Positions 25,738 through 33,535 of a stretch of DNA of 64,000 nt are shown piece after piece. The notes beneath the pieces were generated by a model. It searched no databases and was not told the origin of the DNA. It was given only the letters and a program-made list of their open reading frames with translations. Location of the stretch: contig NZ_JAPDFT010000001.1 in the NCBI RefSeq assembly GCF_025949665.1, positions 372,001-436,000 on the forward strand, written 5' to 3'. Within the stretch, counting starts at the first letter, position 1, and the number at the start of each line of letters is the position of its first letter. The stretch comes from Chryseobacterium viscerum. GTDB lineage: Bacteria > Bacteroidota > Bacteroidia > Flavobacteriales > Weeksellaceae. Position numbers and translations under genes: made by a program.

Positions 25738-25760
25738 CAAAAGTAGTATGGTATACTTTT
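25738..25760 (-). promoter_or_regulatory. Promoter box and overlapping inverted repeat before the oxidoreductase
   Basis: On the minus strand TACTTTTG (25738-25745) matches TAnnTTTG. It is one arm of AAAAGTA-N8-TACTTTT (25739-25760), whose middle also contains GTAT-GGT-ATAC. This is a candidate binding site for the AraC protein encoded next to it. Confidence 0.5.
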
Positions 25761-25787
25761 CAAAAATTGTAAGAAAACGAAAATAGT

Positions 25788-26606
25788 CTATTTAGACTTT
25801 GGATTGCAGATGTCCTGCTGGAATTTTAAATACTGAGCAGGAGAAATGTTGATAAAATGTTTGAAATCATGAATAAGCTGGCTTTGATCATAATAACCGC
25901 ACTCATCAATGATGGTAAACCATTTCACTTTACCCTGTTTTCCGGTTTCCTTTTCAATGATTTTTACTGCTTTTAAAAAACGGTTATAGCGGTTAAGTTC
26001 TTTTAAGGAATAGCCAAACTGTTCTTTCTGTTTGCGCTGTATGTTCCTTTCTGTCTGTTGAATTTGCTCTGCAATTACTTTAACAGGGTTTAAGAGCTCA
26101 TTCTCAAAACTGCTCAAAAGCCTGCTGGTAGTATTCTGATGCTGAAGATAGGGTCTGCAGAATTCAAGAATATGATTCACTTGCTCTGTGGTTGAATCTA
26201 ATTTTGTCAGCTGATGCCACAGATCTGTAAAACAATTTTCCTCCAGCAGTTCGTCAGGATGTCTTACCGATTGTTCAGTGGATATTTTTCCAAAAAACCT
26301 GAAGAATGCATCATCTTTAAAATTTGCCGCAAGAATGGAGCAACCTGTCGGAAGTGTATATTCAAAAGCTTGCCTCACGGGTCCGAATACCACACATTTA
26401 TCAACACCAATGATTGTTTTTTCCCGGGTAGACATCGTGGCGCTTGCTCCAAAACAGAATAACAAAATAGTCTGATATGTTGGCAAAAGAGTTTTTGTAA
26501 CCGGTATATCAGAAGTATTTTCAGCAAAATAAAAATGAGTAAATACATTTTCAAATTCCTGAGGAACTGAAATTCTAAGCTCATTATATTCCGGCTGTAA
26601 TTCCAT
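25788..26606 (-). CDS. AraC family transcriptional regulator
   Basis: The 272-residue protein has an N-terminal ligand domain of the cupin-like type found in Bacteroidota AraC proteins (TYQTILLFCFGA, VFGPVRQAFEYTLPTG) and a C-terminal HTH with IDECGYYDQSQLIHDFKHF and ISPAQYLKFQQD, the second helix-turn-helix. It lies upstream of the flavin oxidoreductase and 10 bp after the GNAT gene, so TetR, GNAT and AraC read as one leftward run. It probably controls the oxidoreductase. Confidence 0.85.
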   Translation of the reverse strand: MELQPEYNELRISVPQEFENVFTHFYFAENTSDIPVTKTLLPTYQTILLFCFGASATMSTREKTIIGVDKCVVFGPVRQAFEYTLPTGCSILAANFKDDAFFRFFGKISTEQSVRHPDELLEENCFTDLWHQLTKLDSTTEQVNHILEFCRPYLQHQNTTSRLLSSFENELLNPVKVIAEQIQQTERNIQRKQKEQFGYSLKELNRYNRFLKAVKIIEKETGKQGKVKWFTIIDECGYYDQSQLIHDFKHFINISPAQYLKFQQDICNPKSK

Positions 26607-26616
26607 TATTCAGAAA

Positions 26617-27114
26617 TTAAGAGATGAGATTTTTTGCCATTTTGTAATTGGTAAGTATAATTTCTTTTACCTTGACAGTCTGTTCCTGAACAACTTGAAA
26701 ACCCATTTTTTCAAAAAAAAGTCTGGCAGTTTTGCTTACATCCGCTGTGAGCAGTTTCTTATATTGCTGCAGAGCTTCTTTTTCAATTACATTATAAAGC
26801 GCGGATGCAATACCTTTTTGCTGATAATCTTTGTGTACAAAAAACAGATCAATATAGTTTCCCCCATCTAGTGTGCAGAAACCTACGATCTGATTTCCAT
26901 TTTCAGCAATTAAAACATATTGGTTGCTAATCACATTCATCCATCTCTCCTCATTCTCTGCACCGGATTTCCATGCTTCGAGCTGTTGAGAATTATAGTC
27001 TTTTTTGCATACTTCATCTATAGTAGCTGTAAAAAGCTCCAGCATTTCAGGGAGATCTTTCCTGATCCCTTTTCTGATGGTAATACTTTGACTATTGGAT
27101 ATAATGTTTTTCAT
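26617..27114 (-). CDS. GNAT family N-acetyltransferase
   Basis: The 165-residue protein shows the GNAT pattern: an N-terminal ITIRKGIRKDLPEMLELFTATIDEV, then NQIVGFCTLDGGNYIDLFFVHKDYQQKGIASALYNV containing the acetyl-CoA loop QQKGIAS, and the late strand ARLFFEKMGFQVVQEQTV. The ElaA/YafP-like subtype is likely. Its start overlaps the end of the TetR gene by 23 bp, so the two are translationally coupled. The substrate is unknown. Confidence 0.83.
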   Translation of the reverse strand: MKNIISNSQSITIRKGIRKDLPEMLELFTATIDEVCKKDYNSQQLEAWKSGAENEERWMNVISNQYVLIAENGNQIVGFCTLDGGNYIDLFFVHKDYQQKGIASALYNVIEKEALQQYKKLLTADVSKTARLFFEKMGFQVVQEQTVKVKEIILTNYKMAKNLIS

Positions 27115-27712
27115 AAAGTTTTTGCTGTTCTTTATTGAGAAGCGGATAAAAAAGATTCATCTGAAGAAGTGTATAATGCTGTATTGCTTCTTTGGGACTG
27201 AGCTTTAAGATAAGTCTGTTGTGGGTAAGCCAATTGTCTGCAATAATGAAAATCTGCTCAGTAAGACATTCTACAATAAAACAGGGTACATCTTTCTGAA
27301 AAACATTACTCTTTTGAAGGTCTGAAAAGATGATCTGAAATTCTTCTTTTCTACTGAAATTGATCCCCTCATATCTGGATTCTATTTCAGGAATCTTGTT
27401 AAGTATATCTATAAAATTAATAAATACAAAACGGTAAGAATAAAAGATTTCACAGGTAGAATAGGTAAACTCATAAAGATCATCCAGTGTTTTATTCTCC
27501 ATTTTTTTCATTTGGTTCAGCAGCTCATCCATTTTCAGGGTAAGTTCTGAGAAAAGGATTTTAATAATGTCTTCAGAGTGTGTGAAATGATAATGCAGAT
27601 TGCCCGGACTGATGCTGAGTTCAGCCGCAATATGCCTTGTGGTAATATTGTTATATCCCTTTTCATTAAATAATTCCAGTGCTTTAGACAGAATTTTATC
27701 CTTGGTCTTCAT
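27092..27712 (-). CDS. TetR/AcrR family repressor
   Basis: The 206-residue protein has the TetR DNA-binding HTH at the N-terminus: LFNEKGYNNITTRHIAAELSISPGNLHYHFTHSED. The C-terminal ligand domain is not recognisable to a subfamily. Its -7 box TATCTTTG (27717-27724) ends 4 nt before the ATG, so its mRNA may be leaderless. A 14-bp-arm palindrome at 27755-27784 sits between it and the rightward small-membrane-protein operon, and is the obvious operator. Confidence 0.88.
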   Translation of the reverse strand: MKTKDKILSKALELFNEKGYNNITTRHIAAELSISPGNLHYHFTHSEDIIKILFSELTLKMDELLNQMKKMENKTLDDLYEFTYSTCEIFYSYRFVFINFIDILNKIPEIESRYEGINFSRKEEFQIIFSDLQKSNVFQKDVPCFIVECLTEQIFIIADNWLTHNRLILKLSPKEAIQHYTLLQMNLFYPLLNKEQQKLYEKHYIQ

Positions 27713-27716
27713 ACCT

Positions 27717-27724
27717 CAAAGATA
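27717..27724 (-). promoter_or_regulatory. -7 box for the TetR gene, 4 nt before the ATG
   Basis: On the minus strand TATCTTTG, then AGGT, then ATG. Exact consensus match; no clear -33 element. Confidence 0.55.
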
Positions 27725-27754
27725 AGAATATAAGAGTGTATATAAATCATATTT

Positions 27755-27784
27755 TCAAAATTAGAACAAATGTTCTAATTTTGA
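27755..27784. promoter_or_regulatory. Palindromic operator between TetR and the small membrane operon
   Basis: TCAAAATTAGAACA, AA, then TGTTCTAATTTTGA: perfect 14-bp arms. Its right edge touches the TATATTTG box of the rightward operon, so binding would block that promoter. Confidence 0.75.
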
Positions 27785-27792
27785 TATATTTG
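27785..27792 (+). promoter_or_regulatory. -7 box of the small membrane operon
   Basis: TATATTTG matches TAnnTTTG immediately after the palindrome; the likely ATG (27807) is 14 nt downstream. Confidence 0.6.
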
Positions 27793-27806
27793 CAATGTTA
27801 AATCAT

Positions 27807-27947
27807 ATGGCAATGGAAGGTAAACAAAAATTCAATTATGAATCAGCAGAAAGCACTGAAAAGGAAAATAAAGCAGATCCTCAGGAAGTTATATCAAAAA
27901 TACTGCAGATAATTCTTGGGGTAATAATGGCAGTACTTCACATGTGA
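27807..27947 (+). CDS. Small single-helix membrane protein (46 residues)
   Basis: This short frame reads MAMEGKQKFNYESAESTEKE, a charged middle (NKADPQEV) and a hydrophobic end (ISKILQIILGVIMAVLHM), so a soluble N-terminus and one C-terminal membrane helix. An in-frame ATG at 27795 would add four residues but lies only 2 nt after the -7 box. Its TGA overlaps the next gene's ATG (TGATG). I do not recognise a family. It sits directly behind a TetR operator and is translationally coupled to the VanZ-like gene. Function unknown. Confidence 0.6.
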   Translation: MAMEGKQKFNYESAESTEKENKADPQEVISKILQIILGVIMAVLHM

Positions 27948-28306
27948 TGAAAAGAGGAATTTCATATTGGTTTCTACTGGGACTGACAGCCTGGGGAGTG
28001 ATAGTTTTACTGAGACGAAACGGAATTTATATTCCTGTTATCAATGATTATTTTACAGATGGTATTACTGTCCCTATGTATTGTTATCTCATAGAATTTA
28101 TAATGAATTCTGTCTTAGGCTATCAATGGAGCCCAGATTTGAAATTTGTATTGACGTCCGTATTTTATCTGTCTTTTTTGTTTGAGGTTCTTTGTCCGAA
28201 ACTATCTGCGGACTTTACCGGAGATTTTTTTGATGTACTGGCTTATTTTGTCGGAGGAATGATATATTATTTTGTTACAATAAGGAATTGGGCTGTAAAT
28301 AAATAA
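27947..28306 (+). CDS. Small multi-helix membrane protein (VanZ-like; 'magnesium citrate secondary transporter' label in relatives)
   Basis: The 119-residue protein has about four hydrophobic helices and short conserved-looking segments: GIYIPVINDYFTDGITVP, then SVFYLSFLFEVLCPKLS, ADFTGDFFDVLAYFVGGMIYY. This matches a small flavobacterial membrane family that databases label as magnesium citrate secondary transporter, though its size and topology are closer to VanZ-like proteins and the label is doubtful. A GTG at 27944 is possible but the ATG at 27947 overlaps the previous stop. It is probably repressed by the neighbouring TetR protein. Confidence 0.65.
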   Translation: MKRGISYWFLLGLTAWGVIVLLRRNGIYIPVINDYFTDGITVPMYCYLIEFIMNSVLGYQWSPDLKFVLTSVFYLSFLFEVLCPKLSADFTGDFFDVLAYFVGGMIYYFVTIRNWAVNK

Positions 28307-28490
28307 AAAAGCCAACAGATCACATCGTAAAGGAGACTGCTGGCTGGGGTATAGTTTTTATCCTGGTTCAATAATGTTTACTAATCTTAGCGACTGTTTT
28401 TCTCAACAGCTTTCTTTCGATTATGTATACAAGACAACTATTGAATCCGGAATGTTACATGAACAGATGAATATTTTTTAAACTAATACA

Positions 28491-28517
28491 TTGGAAAGCT
28501 TTCTTTTGGTAGCTTTG
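28491..28517 (+). promoter_or_regulatory. Promoter of the Crp/Fnr gene
   Basis: TTG at 28491-28493, 16 bp, then TAGCTTTG at 28510-28517, with a 25-nt leader to the ATG. Confidence 0.65.
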
Positions 28518-28542
28518 TAAAAGACTCAAAATTTTTACTTCG

Positions 28543-29118
28543 ATGCATGACAAGCTTTTACACTACATCCAGTCTGGCCATGACTTTACCAATGAAGAAA
28601 CAGAAGCTGTTCGACAATATTTTGAGCCTATGGTGTTTTCAAAAAATACTGTGATAGAAAATGCAGGGAAGGTTCCTCATTATCTTTACTATATTGTTTC
28701 AGGCTATCTCAGACTTTTTTATAATGACCAAAATGGCAGTGAAATTACTACTCATATCAACTGTCCCCCTGGATTTTTTACTTCATATTCAGATTTTATC
28801 AATGGTACGGTTTCTGAAAATAATGTGGAATGCATTACAGATGCTGAGCTTTTGAGAATTTCAAAAACAAATCTGGATTATCTGACAGGCAAAAGTCAGG
28901 CAATGAAAGATTTTAGTATTTCAGTTTTTCAACAATCAATTGCTTACAATGAGAACCGTTCGAGAGAATTGTCAGCTTTGAATGCCAAACAGCGCTATCT
29001 GAAACTCATGAAAGAATATCCGGAAATTATTCAGAATGTTCCTATCCAGCACATCGCCTCATTTTTAGGGATGAAACCCGAAAGTCTGAGCAGAATCCGG
29101 AGAAAAATAATTAACTAA
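28543..29118 (+). CDS. Crp/Fnr family transcriptional regulator
   Basis: The 191-residue protein has an N-terminal cyclic-nucleotide-binding-like beta barrel (VIENAGKVPHYLYYIVSGYLRLFYNDQNGSEITTH) and a C-terminal HTH (IQHIASFLGMKPESLSRIRRK). It has no Cys cluster, so it does not look like an oxygen-sensing Fnr, and the phosphate-binding loop of true Crp is not clear. It is 59 bp upstream of the epimerase gene on the same strand, a common pairing in Chryseobacterium, so it probably regulates that gene or itself. Confidence 0.87.
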   Translation: MHDKLLHYIQSGHDFTNEETEAVRQYFEPMVFSKNTVIENAGKVPHYLYYIVSGYLRLFYNDQNGSEITTHINCPPGFFTSYSDFINGTVSENNVECITDAELLRISKTNLDYLTGKSQAMKDFSISVFQQSIAYNENRSRELSALNAKQRYLKLMKEYPEIIQNVPIQHIASFLGMKPESLSRIRRKIIN

Positions 29119-29177
29119 CAAAAGTCAAGTGGCTTCGGGGACGGGAAGATGAACTTTGCAGCATTAAAATCTATGCA

Positions 29178-30197
29178 ATGACAAAGAATCATTTAAGTCT
29201 TGTTTCCGGAGCAAATGGGCATCTGGGAAATAATTTAGTCAGATTTTTACTGAAACAGGGGCTACCGGTGCGTGCGGCAGTAAGAAATACTCATAACGAA
29301 AAACCTTTTGAAGGGCTGAATTGCGAGCTGGTACAGGCTGATATTACAGATAAAGCTTCTTTTGTAAAAGCCCTTCAGGGTGTGGAAACCTTCTATGCAG
29401 TAGGTGCGGCTTTTAAATTATGGGCAAAAAATCCAAAAAAAGAAATCTATGATGTAAATATCGCGGGAACCAGAAATACTATCGAAGCAGCAGCGGAAGC
29501 GGGTGTGAAGAAAATAGTGTATATAAGTTCTATTGCCGCACTCAACTATACAACATTACCAACAAGAGAAAGTAATGGCTATAACCCGGACCGCAGAGAT
29601 ATGTATTATAATTCTAAGAATGACGGTGAGAAACTAGCTTTTGATCTGGCTGCAAAATTGGGAATAGAACTTGTTTCCGTGATGCCTTCTGCGATGATAG
29701 GCGGTGAAGCTTTTTCTCCGTTGAATGTTTCCTATGGAGTATTGAAGCTTATCCTGAACAAGAAAATTCCGGTGGATACCAAAATTACCCTGAACTGGGT
29801 AGATGTGAAAGATGTGGCGGAAGGATGTTATCTGGCAGCAGAAAAAGGACGTTCTGGTGAACGTTATATTCTGGCCAATGAAAAATGTATGACCATTACT
29901 GATACCACTATTTTAGCCAATCAGCTTTATCCTGAACTGAAACGTGATATTCCCCGTTCTGTACCTAAAGGAATTTTATTCAGCATTGCTGCCATTATGG
30001 AATTTACTGCAAGACTCAGTGGGAAAGCTCCGGTACTCACAAGAAAAGATATTAGCATGTTTTCCGGATTACAGCAGGATTTTGATATTTCCAAAGCAAG
30101 AAAGGAGCTGGGATTTAATCCCAAAAGCCCTGAACAGGCTGTGAAAGAAGCATTGGATTATTTAATGAAAAACCCTGAAATTTTAAAAGAGACCTGA
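29178..30197 (+). CDS. NAD-dependent epimerase/dehydratase (extended SDR)
   Basis: The 339-residue protein is an extended short-chain dehydrogenase/reductase, similar to dihydroflavonol reductase or 3-beta-HSD types. The Rossmann loop is GANGHLGNN (residues 11-17 region), the strand VYISSIAAL carries the catalytic Ser region, and the active-site YNSK (Tyr-x-x-x-Lys) is near residue 141. The substrate is unknown. A near-consensus -7 box (GAACTTTG) lies 30 nt upstream. Confidence 0.87.
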   Translation: MTKNHLSLVSGANGHLGNNLVRFLLKQGLPVRAAVRNTHNEKPFEGLNCELVQADITDKASFVKALQGVETFYAVGAAFKLWAKNPKKEIYDVNIAGTRNTIEAAAEAGVKKIVYISSIAALNYTTLPTRESNGYNPDRRDMYYNSKNDGEKLAFDLAAKLGIELVSVMPSAMIGGEAFSPLNVSYGVLKLILNKKIPVDTKITLNWVDVKDVAEGCYLAAEKGRSGERYILANEKCMTITDTTILANQLYPELKRDIPRSVPKGILFSIAAIMEFTARLSGKAPVLTRKDISMFSGLQQDFDISKARKELGFNPKSPEQAVKEALDYLMKNPEILKET

Positions 30198-30212
30198 AAA
30201 GTCTCTTTTTTT
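30185..30212. terminator. Terminator overlapping the epimerase stop
   Basis: AAAGAGAC pairs with GTCTCTTT around CTGAAAA, followed by T residues on the + strand; A residues on the left also allow use from the minus side for the convergent gene. Confidence 0.75.
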
Positions 30213-30834
30213 ATTCCTGCTCGAGCTTGATAATGGGACCTTTGTAAAATTTGGTCAGATCATACAAATCAGCAAAATGATGCTGAAGGTCCGGGATGAT
30301 TTTTCCATCAAATTCTTTAGAATCACATTGGTTTTCTGCCAAAAGATATAAAGATTGATTGTCCGGTTTCAGGTATTCACAAAGGATATTATTCTGATGT
30401 TGGTCTTTATTGATAATTTCTGTGAGAAATATTCCGTAGATCAGAAACTGATTGAAGTTTTTGGAATCCACAATATAATTCATATCCTGTTTCAGGAGTT
30501 TTTCATAGTCTGAGAGAATCTGAAGAAAGTTTTCGGCATGAATGGTCGTAGGTATTTCATAAAAAAGATCAATACCATTGATGTAGAGCTGGGTTTTAGC
30601 CTCCTCATGATCTGAAGAATATACTTTACTAAACCATTGAAAAATAAGCAGAAGCTCCTCCTGGGTAAGTTCTTCTACAGAATCCTGAACCTTTTTTTTA
30701 ATATTCTCAAGCGTATCTTTTGCATCAGATGGTAGGAATTTTAGAATATTTTCCTCTTCACGTTCGAGCTTATTGTACAAATTAATTTTGGCAATAGTAG
30801 GGTTGGTTTTGATGAAATAAAGTTCTTCTGCCAT
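30211..30834 (-). CDS. Hypothetical soluble protein
   Basis: I do not recognise this 207-residue protein. It is acidic, rich in Leu, Glu and Lys and predicted mostly helical (EREEENILKFLPS, DTLENIKKKVQDSVEELTQ, ENFLQILSDYEKLLKQD), with no signal peptide, membrane segment or metal motif. It is convergent with the epimerase gene, and on its other side comes a frameshifted VOC gene. It could be an immunity-like protein, but no toxin is adjacent. The frame is complete and codon use is like its neighbours. Confidence 0.6.
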   Translation of the reverse strand: MAEELYFIKTNPTIAKINLYNKLEREEENILKFLPSDAKDTLENIKKKVQDSVEELTQEELLLIFQWFSKVYSSDHEEAKTQLYINGIDLFYEIPTTIHAENFLQILSDYEKLLKQDMNYIVDSKNFNQFLIYGIFLTEIINKDQHQNNILCEYLKPDNQSLYLLAENQCDSKEFDGKIIPDLQHHFADLYDLTKFYKGPIIKLEQE

Positions 30835-30930
30835 GGGTATTTATCAGATAATCTTTTGTAAATGGTTATTGAAAGATACAAAATATGCATCAACTTTGTT
30901 TAAAAAAATAATATGCATCAAATGGTATAG

Positions 30931-31398
30931 CTATTTTACAGTTTCATGCAGTGCAATTCTGTTTCCTTCTGAGTCTTCAAATTCTGCTACGGCGAAACCA
31001 TACTTTTCATCGTTTCTTTTAGGATAAAGGACAGAACACCTCCATGTTGTACAACCTTTTCCAATGTATGGTCAATACTCTCTGTTTTAAAATAAATAAT
31101 GACACCGCTTTTGGAAGGCTTATAAACATCTCCTTTAGCCAAAGCTCCTGTAATGCCGCTGTTTTTTTCCTCAAAAGGAAACAAAGCCATCTCATAATGG
31201 TCGATGATTTCTTTCTCAAAGCTAAAGTTGAAAACAGCAGAATAGAATTTTTCTGCACGTTCCAGGTTCTGCACGGGGATTTCAAAGTATACAACAGGAT
31301 TGGTCGGGTTCATATTTTTTACAGGGTTAGGTTTCTGTGATTGGCTGCAAGATACGGTTATCATTAAGAAGAATATGAAAAAAACATAGTGATTTCAT
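30931..31398 (-). pseudogene. VOC family lipoprotein gene with two frameshifts
   Basis: The central frame (31364-30987) encodes a glyoxalase/VOC domain: PVVYFEIPVQNLERAEKFYS, EMALFPFEE, GVIIYFKTESIDHTLEKV. It then leaves the family pattern and stops. The expected C-terminus continues in another frame (PKRNDEKYGFAVAEFEDSEG, then NRIALHETVK) to a stop at 30931; one missing base near the AAA at 31026-31028 explains it. Upstream, removing one base from an A7 run (31378-31384) joins MKSLCFF to IFFLMITVSCSQ, a lipoprotein signal. So either a decaying gene or homopolymer sequencing errors. Confidence 0.75.
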
Positions 31399-31462
31399 GG
31401 CAGGAAGTTTAAAAGACAAAGATTATTTCTATGATCTAAAAGAAAATTTTCATCTGTATTTT

Positions 31463-31488
31463 AAAAATAGATAGACCTATCTATTTTT
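31463..31488. promoter_or_regulatory. TetR operator O1 upstream of tetR-MFS
   Basis: AAAAATAGATAG, AC, CTATCTATTTTT: perfect 12-bp arms. It covers the -33 region of the following promoter. Confidence 0.75.
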
Positions 31489-31493
31489 TTATT

Positions 31494-31501
31494 TATATTT
31501 G
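31494..31501 (+). promoter_or_regulatory. -7 promoter box of tetR-MFS
   Basis: TATATTTG matches TAnnTTTG, 14 nt before the tetR ATG and 5 nt after the palindrome. Confidence 0.6.
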
Positions 31502-31515
31502 TAAAAATTTTCACA

Positions 31516-32079
31516 ATGAAAAAAGAAAAAGTACGCGAAAGAATTATCAGGGTAGCTTCAGATTTGTTTTATAAGCAGGGGTACAATTCTACAGGAATAA
31601 ACCAGATTATTGCAGAAGCTGATATTGCCATTGGCTCGCTATACAACCATTTTTCATCTAAAAATGACCTTCTTCAGGCGTATCTCATCAAAGAAGAATT
31701 TGGCTGGTTTGAAGGATTTGAAAAAAGTATCTCCAAAATTTCTGCTCCGAAAGAAAAACTTCTGGCACTTATTGATTACAGGAAAAAACTACAGCAGACC
31801 TCTAAGTTTGCAGGTTGTCATTTTATAAAGATAGTTTCTGAAATAGGAGAGGGAAATCCATCTGTCTCCGATTTTGCCAAACAGCATAAAGAAAAACAGA
31901 AAGATCTTATTAAAACACTAGTAACAGAATATGGAACGAAGGAGCAGCTTAACGATATTGATTTAATCGCAGAAAATATTTTCCTGTTAATAGAAGGGGC
32001 GGTTGTAACATCCACCATCAACAAACAGAATGATTCTTTTGATCAGGTAAAAAAAATCGTTCAGGGATTACTGTCCTGA
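31516..32079 (+). CDS. TetR/AcrR family repressor of the downstream MFS exporter
   Basis: The 187-residue protein has a canonical TetR HTH: RIIRVASDLFYKQGYNSTGINQIIAEADIAIGSLYNHFSSK, followed by the helical ligand domain (residue 60 onward, with the CHFIKIVSEIG segment typical of the AcrR-like TetR_C subgroup). A matching palindrome lies upstream of its own promoter and a second, related one between it and the MFS gene, which supports autoregulation and control of the exporter. Confidence 0.9.
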   Translation: MKKEKVRERIIRVASDLFYKQGYNSTGINQIIAEADIAIGSLYNHFSSKNDLLQAYLIKEEFGWFEGFEKSISKISAPKEKLLALIDYRKKLQQTSKFAGCHFIKIVSEIGEGNPSVSDFAKQHKEKQKDLIKTLVTEYGTKEQLNDIDLIAENIFLLIEGAVVTSTINKQNDSFDQVKKIVQGLLS

Positions 32080-32099
32080 TTTTTTTTAATATTAAAAAA

Positions 32100-32113
32100 A
32101 TAGATATATCTAT
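32100..32113. promoter_or_regulatory. TetR operator O2 before the MFS gene
   Basis: ATAGATATATCTAT is a perfect 14-bp palindrome that shares the ATAGAT/ATCTAT half-sites with the operator at 31463-31488. The MFS ATG follows at 32120. Confidence 0.65.
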
Positions 32114-32119
32114 ATAAAA

Positions 32120-33517
32120 ATGAAACATAAGTATTTGAAATTATTGGTTGTACTATTTGGTCAGTTGCTGACGATTATGGATATTTTCATCATTAATGTA
32201 TCTATACCTTCCATACAACGTGATCTTCATGCTTCCAATGGAGAAATGCAGTTTATGATTGCAGCTTATCTTATCGGATTTGCTTCTTTTCTGATTACAG
32301 GAGGCCGGTTGGGTGATCTATATGGAAGAAAAAAGATTTATGTCATTGGGTTAATAACTTTTATGGTGAGTTCCATTGCTTGCGGAATTTCTGCAGGAGC
32401 AGAGCAACTGGTCATTTCGAGATTTATACAGGGGATAAGTGCTGCAATGATGGCTCCACAGGTACTTTCCATGATTCAGATTTTATTTCCTGTTCACCAT
32501 GAACGTACAAAAGCAATGGGATGGTATGGAATTACTATTGGAATAGGTACCATCGCAGGTCAGTTTCTTGGGGGATACTTTTCGTCTCTTACGATTATGG
32601 AAGAACCCTGGAGGCTTATTTTTCTGATGAATATTCCTATATGCCTGCCGGCAGTTTTCATGAGCCTGAAATTATTGAATGAATCCAAAACTTCAGCAAA
32701 GGAGTCTTTTAATATTGGAGGTGTTGCTGCACTATCTGCAGGCCTGTTTTGTGCTACCTATGCCCTGACGATGTCTGAGCATGAAGGTTTTCATTTCAAA
32801 AATGCTTCATTGATGTTTATTTCAGCCGGGATTATTTTCGGTTTTATGAAAAATCAAAAGAAGAGAATACAAAATGAACAATCTTATCTGATTGATTTTG
32901 AATTGTTCCGTTATAAAAATTTCAATCTGGGTATCGTGGCCGTTTCCTTCTTTTTCATTATGCTGGATTCCTATTTTTACATTTTGTCGCTTTTTTTTCA
33001 GGATGGATTAAAGATGAGTCCGTTAGAAGCCGGAGAAATTATTGTTTTTCAGGGGCTTGGGTTTATACTGGCATCCGCAGTTTCTGTAAAATTGATTTTG
33101 AGATATGGGAAAAAAGCCCTGATTGCAGGGCTCAGCTTTATCATTGTTATTCTTATTCTTCAGCTGTTTTTATTCAGAATGCAGACCGGTTTTCTCATGT
33201 TCTGGCTGCTGCTGTTTTTACATGGGCTGGGAGTAGGTTCCATCATTCCTTCACTGGCGAATATTGCCTTGTCGGGTATGTCTGAAAAGCTGATTGGAAA
33301 TGCATCCGGAGTTTATAATACCTTTCAGCAGATTGCCGCCATCATCGGAATTGTGGCTGTAGGAAGTGTTTTCTACTACTTTCTGGGAACGAAACCTACA
33401 GTACAACATTATCACCATGCGTTCTCAGTTGCAGTATTGATCAACATTCTCTGTCTGATTTTTGTAATAGTTTCTGTTTTTAAAGTTCCGAATCATGTTC
33501 TCCCTGAAAAGAGGTAA
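32120..33517 (+). CDS. MFS drug exporter (DHA2-like, 14 helices)
   Basis: The 465-residue inner-membrane transporter has MFS motif A between helices 2 and 3 (GGRLGDLYGRKKIYV), the motif D/C regions DIFIINVSIPSIQRDLHAS and GTIAGQFLGGYF, and hydrophobicity consistent with 14 helices, the DHA2 drug:H+ type. The preceding TetR gene and the two operators make it an inducible efflux system. The substrate is unknown; relatives export dyes, quaternary amines or antibiotics. Confidence 0.9.
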   Translation: MKHKYLKLLVVLFGQLLTIMDIFIINVSIPSIQRDLHASNGEMQFMIAAYLIGFASFLITGGRLGDLYGRKKIYVIGLITFMVSSIACGISAGAEQLVISRFIQGISAAMMAPQVLSMIQILFPVHHERTKAMGWYGITIGIGTIAGQFLGGYFSSLTIMEEPWRLIFLMNIPICLPAVFMSLKLLNESKTSAKESFNIGGVAALSAGLFCATYALTMSEHEGFHFKNASLMFISAGIIFGFMKNQKKRIQNEQSYLIDFELFRYKNFNLGIVAVSFFFIMLDSYFYILSLFFQDGLKMSPLEAGEIIVFQGLGFILASAVSVKLILRYGKKALIAGLSFIIVILILQLFLFRMQTGFLMFWLLLFLHGLGVGSIIPSLANIALSGMSEKLIGNASGVYNTFQQIAAIIGIVAVGSVFYYFLGTKPTVQHYHHAFSVAVLINILCLIFVIVSVFKVPNHVLPEKR

Positions 33518-33535
33518 ATGATAATCTGGATTATT

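Noticed and set aside
28310..28365. Possible terminator after the VanZ-like gene
   Set aside because: GCCAACAG and CTGCTGGC can pair but with a mismatch and a long loop, and no clean T run follows; the evidence is too weak to list.
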